Source: Tigriopus japonicus (taxonomy: Eukaryota; Arthropoda; Copepoda; Harpacticoida; Harpacticidae). From it: 64,000 bases of DNA. The notes under the pieces were generated by a model. The model ran no database searches. It saw nothing but the letters and a program-made list of their open reading frames with translations, and was not told the DNA's origin. Below are positions 18,643-30,301 of this stretch, piece by piece; positions within the stretch are counted from its first letter, which is position 1; each line of letters starts with the position of its first letter. The position numbers and the translations under genes are program-made. The stretch lies in assembly GCA_010645155.1 (NCBI GenBank), contig JAAGOF010000041.1, forward strand, positions 602,097 to 666,096, given 5' to 3'.

Positions 18643-20054
18643 TAAGTCTGGGACCACAGTTTTGGCATTGTACAGTACAGTAAACAGGAGATTTCAGCAG
18701 CGCTGTCTTGGGCGGAGGACTCGACTCGATCACCATGCAATTGCAAATATTACAGGAACTAAATCTCCTTTTACGACAAGACCTACATTTTTGAAAAGCT
18801 GAATGAAAAATTTAATCAAATATGTGCATTTCATTAATATCAAATGAATGGCCAAGGTGCTAGATCTAAACAAGTGCGAGAGTTCCGTGGAGCGACATAA
18901 CTCATTTTTAAGGTTTATAGACCTTACTATACCTACAGTTATCCCAGAACACATGAAATGAAGGATGGTTCAGTGGCTGTTGATTTGGTTCAGTTTCGTT
19001 TATTTTTCGGCTCAGGAGGACCAATCGTAATACATTTTTAGCCCTCCTGATCTGAGAAATAAACGAAATTGAACCAAACCCTTGACACGAACATTTCTGT
19101 CGTAAGTAGAACTCATTATGCTAGAAATGGTTCGCATAGCCTACAAATGAAGATGATAGGGTGAAGTATATGAAAAGAAGTCCTCTTCTCTCTTCTTAAT
19201 CGGGCTCCTTCATTGTTCAATCTTTTGCCTTTTAGTCTTCCTCGGCAATATGTAGGAGCTGATCCACTAATTTTTACCGTGTGACCATTTTACTTTGACC
19301 TTTTACCTCAAGGCTCTTTTAATGTGAACTACCTACCTGTGACCATTTTGCTTTTGAAGAAAGGAAGAGACCCACACGAAAACAATTTTCAACATTAGAA
19401 TTCCCATAATAAAATTCTGATTGCCTTGGAACCTCGACATGTACAAAATTTGAGTGCTGCTCGGTTTTTTGCCATGTGGGCAGGATTTTTTTTTCCTGAT
19501 TGATCAAACGGTTCTTGAAACATTTGGTATTTTTTGATTTTCATGATGGTGGTAATCTTTCTAAATGTGTTTTTTAACTTCTCGTCTACTTTCCGATGAT
19601 CTGTTTTAAAGAGAATTTGGGTTTGGAAGTTTAGTTCGGACGCTGACATTGAGTTCTATTAGTACTAGAGGGAGTGTAAGCCTAAAAATGTGTCTCGGGT
19701 TGACAATTGTTGAGCGGACAAAAATGCGGGAACATTTGAAAGGTGCGACCAGGCAAAGGTCAACCATGCACTCGATGAATCAAATGTGGAATTGAGTAAT
19801 GTTTTTGGGTCATTTTTTATTATTGCTAGTGGTCACTTTCTTGAAAGCAGGGAAGATGTCACTAGGTGACCATGCCTTGGATTTGAATTCTACACCCAAG
19901 AACTTTTTTGTCAATACATTGAATAAAGCATTGATAGGAAGAACACAAAATATAAGCTTTTGCGTTATGTAGGGTTGATCCAATACATATATCGACCAAA
20001 AATAACTTGTGGCTTCAAGAACGAGTTTAAAAAAGTTGGTCTTGATTTGCACGT
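18643..20054. other. no gene; short repeat at about 19185-19265
   Basis: Nothing coding is recognised. 19185-19265 repeats the segment at about 7725-7825. Confidence 0.4.
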
Positions 20055-20563
20055 TTGGTCACACACTTGAACTAGTCCGATTTCGAGTTCCATCGATAGT
20101 TATAAAAATGTACTGATGTGTTTCGAGTTGGATTTTTGGCAGAGGTTTGCCATTCTCGTTTTTAGGGTCAAAAATCTAACCACAACTAAACTTTTCAACA
20201 AGCAATAGACATAATCTACCATCAAATATGGCAGCACTCCCAACTCGAAATCCATTTTTTTTAACTATGGATGGAACTCAAAATCGAACTAGTTCGAGTG
20301 TTGCCAAGTTGGTCCCTGTTCAGGTCTTTTCAAAAAGTTTAATACAACCTGCCCTTATTAACAACGATAAACTTCCGAGTCAAAACTGGCAGCACTCTTG
20401 GTTCAAAACACATCACTATAAAAATGGATTTCGATTTGGCAGTGCTGCCATATTTTATGGCAAATAAGGTCTTTTGCCTGTTGAAAAGTTTAGTTGTGGC
20501 TTTTTGACCCCAAAAACCAAAATGGCAAAACTCTGCAAAAATCCTACTCGAAACACATCAGTG
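20055..20563 (-). mobile_element. remnant of a TACTGATG-family hAT-like MITE (outer copy)
   Basis: 20055-20110 and 20419-20563 together match the family copy at 56376-56696 in inverted orientation; the right end reads CGAAACACATCAGTG. It was split by insertion of another copy (20111-20418). The far end is truncated near 20060. Confidence 0.8.
20111..20418 (+). mobile_element. TACTGATG-family hAT-like MITE (inner copy)
   Basis: 308 bp, starting TACTGATGTGTTTCGAG and ending AAAACACATCACTA, with a perfect 8-bp duplication TAAAAATG at 20103-20110 and 20419-20426. It is non-coding. It sits inside an inverted copy of its own family. Confidence 0.88.
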
Positions 20564-21105
20564 CTCAACACTAACCCAATTAGGGACGCTCAGTAAACAT
20601 CAGTTGGGCCTGTTTGTTTACCCCGTAGCGCCGTTGTGGCCTCTGGTGTCTCATTGCTTCACTAAAATTCTCCGATTGCATCTCATTCTCGACCGTTTGT
20701 TGCGGAGCAACTGACCGTTTGAAATATTTGATCGAGCGCAGAACAGGAAAGAACAGAATCACCAGAAACATACTGAACACAAGTTTTGATTAGAGGGCTA
20801 GCAGAGAAATGACACTCCAAAAATATTCGTGAGTCACCAAGCCTGGGCTGAGTGTGCAATGGGATTTGATGTTGAAGATGCTAAGTTACATGATTCACAA
20901 CCCAAACTTGCGTTTTTAGGGAGTCGGTGGCAAAAATGTTCATTCAACTACTTTGGTTGAATAAGAGCAATGTATGATGAAACCAGTCACTTGACACCCT
21001 TGCTGCCGGATCAATGAAGTGCGTTCAAAACAAATCTCCACTGACTGTACTGGAGTGACATTTCTCTGTTAGCCCTCTAATTTTAATCATCCCGCGCAAC
21101 ACTAA
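20564..21105. other. no gene seen
   Basis: Spacer without a recognisable gene. Confidence 0.35.
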
Positions 21106-21108
21106 ACA

Positions 21109-21540
21109 CTAATTTGCATGGAGGTCTATAGAGGGGCCATTGTCGTCATTTTGTCTGCCTTTTTTTATTGCTGTAACGGGCCAAAAGTTGCGTGAAAGGG
21201 CAAATATTTCAGAAGAATATCGTAAGTTACTTGCCCAAACAAGTGGAAGATCGTAGTCCAAATGAAAGTGACAAGACAAATCTTCGATGCCAAATCCCAT
21301 AATTGTGTGATTTAATGCCTGTTAATTGACTATCATATTCATTGAACGCCTTGGTATAATTTGGGAGAAGCAAAGCGTAGACAGGAGGCCACATGGCCAA
21401 ATAAGTAAATGTTTTTCAAAAATTTGCCTTCTACGAATACGTCTGTTTGGGTAAGTTTCAACTAGTCACTGATGATAAACTGCCCTTGCTGCCCACGATG
21501 AAATTTCACGACAGGCCTGCTACGGTATCTCCACTCTAGG
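21109..21540. repeat. dispersed repeat, copy 1 (partner at 54355-54650)
   Basis: Shares GTCGTCATTTTGTCTGCCTT, GGCAAATATTTC-GAAGAATAT, AAGTGGAAGATC, TTTCAACTAGT and TGCTGCCCAC in the same order with 54355-54650. The unit is non-coding and its class is not identified. Confidence 0.75.
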
Positions 21541-21944
21541 ACCTCTGTGCGAATTTGAACAGAACTGCTTAAACGTCCGAATACCAACGAATTAAGGCTT
21601 GCCAATCATGGTTGCATAAAGTTCCATCTGTTGTATTTAGCGAATAAGTTTCCATCAGAGGTCTGTAGCTTTATTCGTATGGTGTCACTATTTTACAGCT
21701 TGTTAAGACTTTTAGAGTTTAGAGTTGACTAGAAATTCCAAAAATAGTTCACTATTTTTAATATTTTGCTCTTTCGGTGAATTTTCAACATTTCCCCATT
21801 TTTTCCTTAGATGTTTTTGACCTTGTTAAAATTTTCAAAAATATTTGTCGGCATTTTTGGCCAGAAACCTGGCATCTTCAATGAGCAATGCCAGGAGGCA
21901 GTTGGTTTTACCATTTGCCAAATTTGCAATTTGAAAACCTTGAT

Positions 21945-22410
21945 GTGGGATTGTGATGTAATTGTAATTTAAATTACGATTACATTATGGCAATTACATT
22001 TCAACGTCATTGAAATTTTTTATATTTAACTCAAAGTAATTGAAATTGTGATTAACTACATTTTGACCCATGTAAGTGTGACTTTTCAATTACAAATAAC
22101 AATTACATATCCACTAACATGTCGAATTTTGAGACTACTTTTTGCTGAATAATTCTAAAATTTCGAATTTTCTTTTGTGCCCAAATTACCGATAACATCA
22201 GAAAAACAGTTTAATGTGCTTTTCGCTCATTTGAGAGCAAGTTAGCTTTGTGAAAAAATCCAATTGGACTGTACTTCGTTTACTTTTTGAAAATATTTAC
22301 AATTTAAGTTCATTACCTTGAAAAAATAATGGTAATTGTGTTTATTACTTTTGCAGCCAATGTAATTGCAATTGTAATAAATTACACTTCAAAAATAATT
22401 GGCACAGGTC
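21945..22410 (-). repeat. ATTAC-rich dispersed element, copy 1
   Basis: Dense in TGTAATTGTAATT and ATTACAATTAC words with interspersed unique sequence. Its right edge, read on the minus strand, starts GACCTGTGCCAATTATT, similar to the left edge of the copy at 51985 (ACCTGTGTCTATTACTT). Probably a non-autonomous transposon family. Confidence 0.6.
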
Positions 22411-22774
22411 TTATTTGATGGCAGTAAAAGTTCCAAACGGATGTGATGGGAGAAAATGGCAAAATACTGCAACATCGTAAACTCAGTGGCAGAAAGTGGC
22501 AGTGTAGCAAAATGGATATAAAAACGAAGACCAACAATTTTGACTGAAATTAAAAATTAAGAGTTGCGAGTGTAAAAAATGGAAAACCATTCTTCAAAGA
22601 GTGACAAAATAGGGCATGACGTCAGTGGATGCCAGAAGCTAATTTTTTCCTGAATGTCTCAAACTAGAATTTAGCAAAGTTTCAAATTATGTTTTTGCAA
22701 ACCACTTTTATGCCTGGTTTTAAGGTTCATTTGACTCATTTCTAAATGTTTTGCACCTATGTAATTAAAAATGT

Positions 22775-23883
22775 TCATTTTTTGATCATTTTCAATGAAA
22801 ATATTTTTGGAATTCCTGGGAGTGAGTTTTCACCACTCTTGGTAGGGGGAGTGATGGCCTCTTCACTCTTGGTAGGGGGAGTGATGACCTCTTCACTCTT
22901 GGGAGGGGGAGCGATGGCTTCATTTCTCATGGTAGGGGGAGTGATGGCCTCTTCACTCTTGGTAGGGGGAGTGATGGCCTCATTACTCATGGTAGGGGGA
23001 GTGATGGCCTCATTACTCTTGGTATGGGGAGCGATGGCATTTTCACTTTTGGTTAGAAATTCAAAGAGTGATTTTGCAAAAGTTTGGCAGTTTTCTGTGA
23101 CCAAGTTGTAATTTTTTTCAATTAATTTTTTGCTCTCCATCCATTCTATCATTTCAAACACAGTTTTTGTGCCTGAAAGATTAAGGAAATTATTTGAGCA
23201 AAATTTAATCAAAGTGAATGAAACATTAAGCTCATAGTACCTCTGTCCTCTTTCAAAACCTGTGGCTTTGGGTCTGATTGCAAAAGTCTTTTGGCTTCCT
23301 CGTATTGATATTGTGTCTTCAACAAATGATCTTTAAGGTCCTCTTTTGCTCGAAAACATTCACAACCATCTTCATGTTTTGCAAGTACATAGAGCCACTT
23401 TTTGGTCTTGATCATGACAGATTGATGATTTAAAAATTTTTTTGTCCCATAGACTAAACCAGTAGCACTGATTCCTGAGACCACAGCAACAGGTAGGGCA
23501 ACACAATCTAAAGAAATAACATTACAAAGTATTTCTCGACCATATAGATCAACCATGATTGTCTCACTGATCACTGGAACAAACGTGAGGCAAGTAGCAA
23601 CTCCAGCAACTGAAGCTAAAGCAGCTGCACTGATATTTGCTCCTTCCGTATTTTTCAAGGGGCAATGGTAAATCCACACATGATTCACAACCTCGTCTTC
23701 AAATAAATCGGAAAACCCTCCATTTAATATTTCACCGAGGTTTCTGGGTTCAATGATTATAAAATCCTGATCACCAACAGGTCTTTCGTCAAAATTGGGA
23801 AAGTAGGCCAGTTTCTGCTGATATTCTTGGCTTTTTGAGGACAATGAGGACAGTGAGGACATTGAGAACCGTGAACTGCCCAT
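22775..23883 (-). CDS. gene B: MGSS-start protein with hydrophobic hairpin and His/Asn-Cys motifs
   Basis: Three exons: 23883-23568, 23507-23241, 23172-22775 (introns of 60 and 68 bp, all GT-AG, phases consistent), giving 326 residues. The ATG at 23883 is chosen because the codon before it in the longer frame is a TTG and MGSS is shared by relatives A and C. Layout: Ser-rich start, ILNGGFSDLFEDE (53-65), hydrophobic double segment (about 82-127), LNHQSVMIKTKKWLYVLAKH with H133, a GCECFRAK box (153-160), a charged helix, then YNLVTENCQTFAKSLFEFL with N222-C223. Spaced His and Asn-Cys motifs of this kind occur in LRAT/NlpC-P60-type papain-like enzymes, so a thiol hydrolase or acyltransferase-like fold is inferred, not shown. 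The last ~75 residues are a Pro/Thr/Glu tandem repeat. Confidence 0.7.
22836..23045 (-). repeat. seven 30-bp tandem repeats in gene B (10-residue units)
   Basis: Seven units built on CTCTTGGTAGGGGGAGTGAT plus GGCCTCTTCA, all in frame. On the coding strand each gives roughly S-E/N-E-A-I-T-P-P-T-K/M. Substitutions cluster at the K/M and E/N positions, which alternate between units. Confidence 0.95.
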
Positions 23884-23889
23884 GGTCAA

Positions 23890-24810
23890 AATTGCTGGGA
23901 ACTGAATTAGTCAAGTCAAGCGTAGAGATGACTTAGCTTTTAATCTTTCCTTTGGGATATTGATAAAATTAATGCATTCAAGTATAGGGTATTAAGTTGT
24001 CTGATCAAATATCCAGTTGTAAACAACATGATCTTGAAATTCACGTCCATTTGATGAATGGGAATAAGTTTCCAAATGGGATCTTGCTTCTGTTAGGTAG
24101 ACAAATTTCTCAATTTCCAACTTTATCTAAAATTGGAGACAAGAGTTATGAGCTCTTAAAAGATCAAGCTCTCTTTTGAAAATCGTGTAACCCGAAAGGT
24201 CGAGCTCATTTATTACGGGCTCACTCCAGTTCATAGCTTTGAGAAAATATAACTTTCCACTTTGGCATTCCATTGAGAAAAACACGGAATGAGAAGTGTA
24301 GTATTCTCAACAAAGAAGTCTTGGTCTCATTTGCCTTCCACGTCAATCAATTTGCTCCTTCTGGCATGTTTAAAAAGTATACTACTATAACATTGTTGGG
24401 TGCAAACAGTACCCCAAGATATCGTTTTAAGGTATCTTGTGAATTTTGAATTTGTGGCGTCCCATGCAGTTCTGGCTCTTGGGCCAAAATTCCACTCTGG
24501 AAAGGCGTATTCGAAAGTTGGCAAAAATAAACTTGGAGGACCCTCAAGGCGAGAGGAAGTGGAAGTTGTGAAAAAGGAACCCAATCTTGGCCCGCTCCCC
24601 GACGTTTACATCACGGTTATGACTCGGAAGGATAACTGCGAGCTACAGGTGACATCAAGGTACTTGAATTCGTTCATGCCTTCTATTGACAAACGCAAAA
24701 CAGCTTACAAAATTTTGAGGTTCATAAGCTGTAAGCTGTGAACATCTTTTTCTTGTTTTGATTTCCATAGAGTGACGGAACATCATGCGTTGGAATCTGA
24801 CTTCTCTAGC
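23890..24810. other. 5' flank of gene B, no gene recognised
   Basis: An open plus-strand frame of about 113 codons (24400-24741) is present but shows no recognisable domain or splice context; it is not called as a gene. Confidence 0.35.
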
Positions 24811-24814
24811 CCGA

Positions 24815-25005
24815 ATGTTAGATGCACTAATTCAAATGGCTAAAGCATACCGAAGTAGAGTTTAAATAACTGTGCTCGAGTATAGTCTCTGTACATAACC
24901 TGCGCTTGAAAGTCAGCTGATGAACAGAGACTATACTCAAGCAGCGTTATTTATACATACTATGCTTTGGTATACTTGAGCCATTTGAATTAGTGCATCT
25001 AACAT
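24815..25005. mobile_element. hairpin MITE (long inverted repeat)
   Basis: The left arm starting TGTTAGATGCACTAATTCAA and the right arm ending TTGAATTAGTGCATCTAACA are near-perfect inverted repeats; pairing continues through TATAGTCTCTG near the centre, so most of the 191 bp could fold back. No coding capacity. The target duplication is not clear. Confidence 0.75.
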
Positions 25006-25239
25006 CCAGGCTTCTATCGTAGATCAAGACGAGTTTGATGAAACAAGTTTTTTAAAGAGTCGAAAACTCGAACGCTTATTTCTTACAAGCTGCATGAACA
25101 GTTTTTCTCTTTGTTGTGATACTGTCGCTTAATCAGCTAATGCAAAGCCAATCAACGAATAACGTGATCTCTGAAGTGAAATGAACACTTGAGGGTCTTT
25201 TTGCGAGCAACCTAAAAGGCAAAGGTCGCTGGCGTACAT

Positions 25240-25545
25240 TAATCATGCGATTTTTTAGTCTTGACCGCCTTTATGATAAATATAATTGGGCAGATCGTAC
25301 ACGAATAGATTAAATAAAATTGAGGAACTTGGATCTCCTTGCAGTACGCCCTTTTTTGATTTGAACCCACGTGTTGAGCAACGTAGTCCAGATTTAGCAT
25401 GAAGTGAGGTGCCTTACATGATATTGAAGAGGAGGCGAGTAAGATGTAACGGAATCCTAAGGATCTGGAGCCTAGACATAAGTTTGGGGCTGTCGATTGA
25501 ATCGAATGCCTTTTACAGGTCGATAAAAGCTCCATATGTTCGGGG
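25240..25545 (-). pseudogene. LINE reverse-transcriptase fragment (3), distinct clade
   Basis: Minus-strand reading: FIDL(stop)KAFDSID, then GVLQGDPSSSILFNLFVYDL, the RT blocks with the first catalytic Asp and the QGDP motif. The GVLQGDP wording differs from the SGVPQGS type of fragments 1, 2 and 4, so this is another LINE clade. Internal stops and loss of both ends show it is dead. Confidence 0.8.
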
Positions 25546-25655
25546 GTTTTTGTTTAACTGTTTTTTTTATTACTTAAGTATGTCGGAAGAATAAAATATG
25601 TCTCGCGTAAGATATTTCAATAACAAATAAGTAGATTTGAAAGACAAAAAGGGTC

Positions 25656-28600
25656 TTAATTCTCGTTGTCAATCCGTTTGGCAATTTCAAGAGCCACCGC
25701 TTGCAAACGAGTTCCTCGGGCACCTCCCACGTCCTCCCAATGAAGTAAAGTTGGCACATATCCGAACCCGATTTGGTGTTCAGGGTGATATTGGAACACA
25801 CTTCCTCCCAAACCAAACCATCCAATGTAACCATCCCTGGGAAGCATTCCAATCATCTTCGCCAAATGATGGTCAGCAAGTTCTTTTCTAGATAAGAAAT
25901 AAAAATTAATATTACAAGCAATGAAGTTTTGAGCCTAATTCATATGAAAATATAATTTCAAAGTACAGAGAGGCCCGGAAAATTGGGCTGAAATTGTGAT
26001 TGAAATTGCAAAAACATTTTTGCAATTAGCTTTTCAAGTATTTTTTTAATATCATTTTGAAGCATGGAATTATGATTTACATCAATAATTACATTTTTAT
26101 TGCGCAACAAATTACATTGTGGGATCAATCGTTGGGCTTGGTACATTGGTTAATATCGATCAATCCACGAATTAAAGGGTTCGTATTTTGCCAAAAGTTG
26201 GAGTTTTTTCTTCTTTGTGAATAGACAAGATTTTTGGAATGCATACGTATTTCATAACTATTTAGAGTACGCTAATGTGTGGGTTGTGCCAAAAATACAA
26301 ATAAATATGTCTGACAAATTCATATCCAAAATTACGATTTCTAGAAGGACCATGTACAAAATGGACTAGAATCGAAACTTGAAACATTAACCGATTTTTT
26401 CAAAACTTTCAAATACCACGCAACTTTGAGTGTCTTTGATACTGCAAAGGGTTTTTTTATTATCGGAAAATGTATTTTAAATGCATTTTAAGTGATATTT
26501 TTTCTTATTATGCTATTTTGACATAAGTTTCAAAACTCAAAAAATCATTTATTTTTGCGATATTGAAAAGCTATGTGAAATCTTTGGGAATTTGTTTTTT
26601 TCATAAAACTAGCGTTTTTCGGCTTTTTGGGGTCAAAAATGGACCATTCAAAGTCAAATAACTCAGCTGTTGCTAAATGAATTTTTATACAATTTGAATT
26701 CATAAGGTAACTTAATGGTCTCTAAATATGGATTAAATAGTTTGTTAAAAAATGTTATAATTAATAGGTTTTTATGTTGTATACAACTTTTTCCCTGGAC
26801 CTAAACTTATATAATACAATAAAATTAAAATTGTTCCCCATTGAATTGTGGGTCCAAAAAGTGCCATGATGTCTTTGGGTATTTTGATTCAAACCTAAAA
26901 AGCCATTCGGAACACCGTGGGACCTTACCCTGGATCCCAAACTCTTTAAGTTGATCGAGCAAAAGACCATGATCTACCTTATCAAATGTCTTGGCAAAGT
27001 CCAAATAGACTACATCAACTGACTCGCGACTTTCAAGCCCGTCAATAATCTGTTCAATGTGGTCAACCAGTTGGGTTACTCTACTAAAATGAGCTCGAAA
27101 CCCATGCTGTCCAGAAGGAATTATATTGGGACCTCTGAAAAATCTACAAGCTTGGACTCCATCATCTTAATCATAATGCTGATGCTCACGAGCAAATTTT
27201 TGGTCGTATGGTACACCAAAGTCAATTTTTTTCAACAAGAATTACTTGTTAAATCGCGTTTAAAACTCGCTCACTAAGAAAGTTTGGTTCCGCGGTTGCC
27301 TCAGGAAAAATACTAGTTCTTATATTTTGTTTGGAGATCTATACTTCAAGAATTCTTCAATTTTTAATTTGGAACGCGGAATTTCTCCAAAAAATAAGGT
27401 AGGAAGTGCTCCGAATTACAAGTCCGAATTACTTTTCAAACAAAAAATCCATGACAGCAGGTTATTACTCTGAACTTCAGTACACCACGACAATTGCCAC
27501 AAACTATCTTTTGGCAATAAGTGGGGAATCCTACGAAAATGGGAAATGGTGGGAACTTCTCCGAATTTCCAATGGAAAGAATAAAAATTGTAAAGATTGG
27601 CAAAAAGGCAACCACATATCGTTTTTTGTGTTAGTACTCCTACACTGAATCATTATCTGACTGTTTGCCAATCATAAATCTCTGATTATTCAAGCTTGCA
27701 CATGAAGTAAGGCTGAATTGCTTTGTATTGATTGAGTTGAGTTGATTTTATGGAATGACGGATACATTGTTTTATGATGCTCTAATCAAACTCATAATTA
27801 GGGCTTGGATAAAAATGCTGTTTTTGGCACAAAGTTGCAGTTTTTCAGCCTTAAAGTTGCAACAGTTTTTGTTGAAAGTTGCACTCGAATCATCAAAGTT
27901 GCTAAAAAGTTGTCATTTTCTGGCCTAAAAATGTCAAATTTGGCCAAATAGTTGTCTCAGTTCTGGAAGACAGTATGAAACTTTAGTTTGTCTGGGTTTC
28001 CCCTGGTTTCACTGGGTTCCCCCTGGCTACCTTCAGAGCCTCGCAGGTCTGTGACCTTTTTTCTGTGACATATTTACCGTGACCTTTTTACAGCGACCAT
28101 TTACCTCTGACGTTTTTAACGAGACTTTTTACTTTGTTACCAATTACCCTTTTAATAGTCTGAATCTGAATAGAGAGAGAACCTCCCCCATCCCCCCAAA
28201 ACGTAATACTTTAATTCAGCATCTTAAAAGAGTCAGAAATATAAAAGTCTTTTGAATGAAGTCCAAATCTCTAAAACTTTTTAAAAGAGGCCTTATGCAA
28301 GAAATGATTATATGAAATACTGAAAACATGGAAAATCTTTCAGTTAAGTCAAGCCTGTTTAATGTAAATTTCGACAAAAATGACCACAACTCTTTGAAAC
28401 TTGTTTCAGAAACTGGCTTTGTTATGGCTCTAATGACTTCTTGATCAATACTAGCTGAAACTTACTTAAAAACGCAGAGACCACCTTGGCTGAAGTTATC
28501 CTCTATTCCAAGCAACGTCATGTTTGGTCTTTGGATGGGGTTGGCTTCCATCAGTTGAACGGCCTTTTCACTAAGTAGTCTCTCTCCAGAACCCAAAACA

Positions 28601-29526
28601 CCTCGATTGGCAATGATTGCGCCCAATTTAGCATATCCCCTGGCAGTACACAGACCATTGGCACTAGGGATCTCTCCACACCTCACCTGTTCTGAACACA
28701 TGGACTTTAAAATTCCAAGAAGCTTTTCTTCTTTCTTGAAACTTTTCAAGAAAGAAGCATTTTTATTTGGTTTACTGGTCTTCCGGACTGTTTTGACCAT
28801 TGCCATAAGGCCTTTTGGACCCACAAAGACATCTTTGGAAAACGGATTGAAAGCCTGGAGCAGAATGTACCCCATGGATCGAATCCGAGGGTGAAAGAAG
28901 CGATCCTGGACTGCGGGATCTGAGCTGCCAAGGTGACAATCAAGGCCATGAGTCTTCCATAAGATCTCTTCCACCCACTCTCCAATGGTCCAACCTTGAG
29001 GATGTGCTCTCCGAAATATCTCATTCAAGATGGCACCCCTAGTCAAAGTGTGGTATTCTCGGGGAGACTCAGGACGAATCTCATGAGGTTCTTGCTCTTC
29101 AATGAGACTTCCCACAGCATTGGCTTTGATCCGTTCTCTAGTGAGGTCTTCATCCGGGATAGATTTTGTAAAGGCCGGCAACCGTCCTTCATGTCTGAGA
29201 ACATCCTCAACTCTAATGGCGCCCTTGCCCTTTTGTCCAAATTGAGGCCAATGTTTGGTTACCAGATCATGGTATTCAAGGTGTCCCTTGTCCACTAACC
29301 AAGCCATGGCTATTGCCGCGATGGACTTATTTGAGCTCCAAGATAAAGTGAGAGAGCTCCCATTGAAATTGGAGCCGTTGGCCACTCCCCAAAGATCCAC
29401 CACTTTTTGACCTCGGTGATAGATGCATAATTGGGCGTTCTCGTCAGCACCGGTCTCAAAATGGGCACGGAATTGGGTTTTAACGTCCTCCCAACCCGGT
29501 GAAACCTCACCAAATATTTGAAACAT
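25656..29526 (-). CDS. beta-lactamase-fold serine hydrolase (family VIII esterase-like)
   Basis: Exon 1 is 29526-28466 (ATG, donor GTAAGT), exon 2 is 25887-25656 (acceptor TATCTAG), phases fit, giving 430 residues. The nucleophile motif SxxK reads SSNK at about 64-67. A Tyr motif follows in the PREYHTLTRG segment (about 165-172), the pattern of family VIII esterases and animal LACT proteins, which hydrolyse esters or peptides with a penicillin-binding-protein fold. The C-terminus has GWFGLGGSVFQYHPEHQIGF and RGTRLQ, the usual strand bearing a glycine-rich third motif. No signal peptide is seen. The 2.6-kb intron holds a LINE fragment. The start is the first ATG; nothing upstream contradicts it. 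Natural substrate unknown. Confidence 0.88.
25965..26160. repeat. short ATTAC-type dispersed repeat inside the esterase intron
   Basis: Contains words such as AATTACATTTTTATTG and ACAAATTACATTGTGG, weakly similar to the elements at 21945 and 51985. Confidence 0.4.
26765..27200 (-). pseudogene. LINE reverse-transcriptase fragment (4) in the esterase intron
   Basis: On the minus strand 27130-26930 reads GQHGFRAHFSRVTQLVDHIE then VDVVYLDFAKTFDKVDHGLL, the RT blocks with the first catalytic Asp. It is open for about 75 codons, then decays. The segment 26765-26935 that follows is repeated near 63570-63710. It runs in the same direction as the host gene. Confidence 0.85.
27201..28460. other. intron sequence, no gene
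   Basis: Part of the esterase intron. 27799-27960 starts AGGGCTTGGATAAAAA and shares AAAGTTGCAA- and TTTGGCCAA-type words with 30790-31280, which ends TCCAAGCCCTAG; these look like two copies of one transposon-like repeat. Confidence 0.45.
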
Positions 29527-29529
29527 GCT

Positions 29530-30300
29530 TGAACAGAGTCAAAATGAAACTAGATCGTTTGTAATCTTGACAGACTAAGGACAATCCGTCATTCGTCCTC
29601 TTTGAACCCAACAAAGCTCTCATGTATTCAACATGTGGTAACGTCTTAGTAAGATGAGTAGAGTGAATGAGCAGTGATAGATTTTGGTTTAAAATGATAT
29701 TCTATCAGTGACGAAAATCATCGAGCAAGATGATGAAGCATCAGGATGACACTACAATAGAACACAATTTAGTTTTTGGAATTTCTATGTAAAGATAAGA
29801 GTGTCCTTGACTTTTGGTATATACAGTAGCTCCCTAAACATGGTTTTGAAACAGGATCTTGCAATAAAAATTTAAATCTTCAGTTCTTGCACTGAGAAGA
29901 TTATATCTTCAATTCTAATAATGCAATTTTTTATTATTGGCTGACAATTTAACGCAAGGAGCGAATACACTTTCAAAATGAAAAAAAAATCATTGTAAAA
30001 AGCGATCGGCGAGCTAAAGAAAAAAAAGCGCATAAGTCAATATTTTTCTGCATTCCCACAAAAGGTCCATCTTTCTTTCTACCTGTCTTTTATTGTCATT
30101 TTTTTTTAAATAGTCCAAATTAGAGCTTGTAAATTAACTGGTACTTCAAGAAAACCAGTTATCAGTCAAATGATCAGAATACCGCTTGATTGACAGATAT
30201 TTCAGCTAATTTTGTTTTTGACAAATTAGACCGATATATAACCAAAAATTTGTTGTCACTTATAAGTGATGTTCCTAAATTTGTCAGGAGCCATTTGCGG
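29530..30300. other. 5' flank of the esterase gene, no other gene
   Basis: AT-rich, no coding region or obvious promoter motif recognised. Confidence 0.4.
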
Positions 30301-30301
30301 G

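Noticed and set aside
22836..23045. CRISPR-like array
   Set aside because: Units are contiguous 30-bp coding repeats without spacers, in a eukaryotic gene.
22746..23111. 121-codon plus-strand repeat frame (SLLVGGVMAS)
   Set aside because: Antisense of the gene B tandem repeat; gene B has introns and paralogues, this frame has none.
24400..24741. 113-codon plus-strand open frame
   Set aside because: No recognisable domain, starter context or splice partner; insufficient support for a gene.
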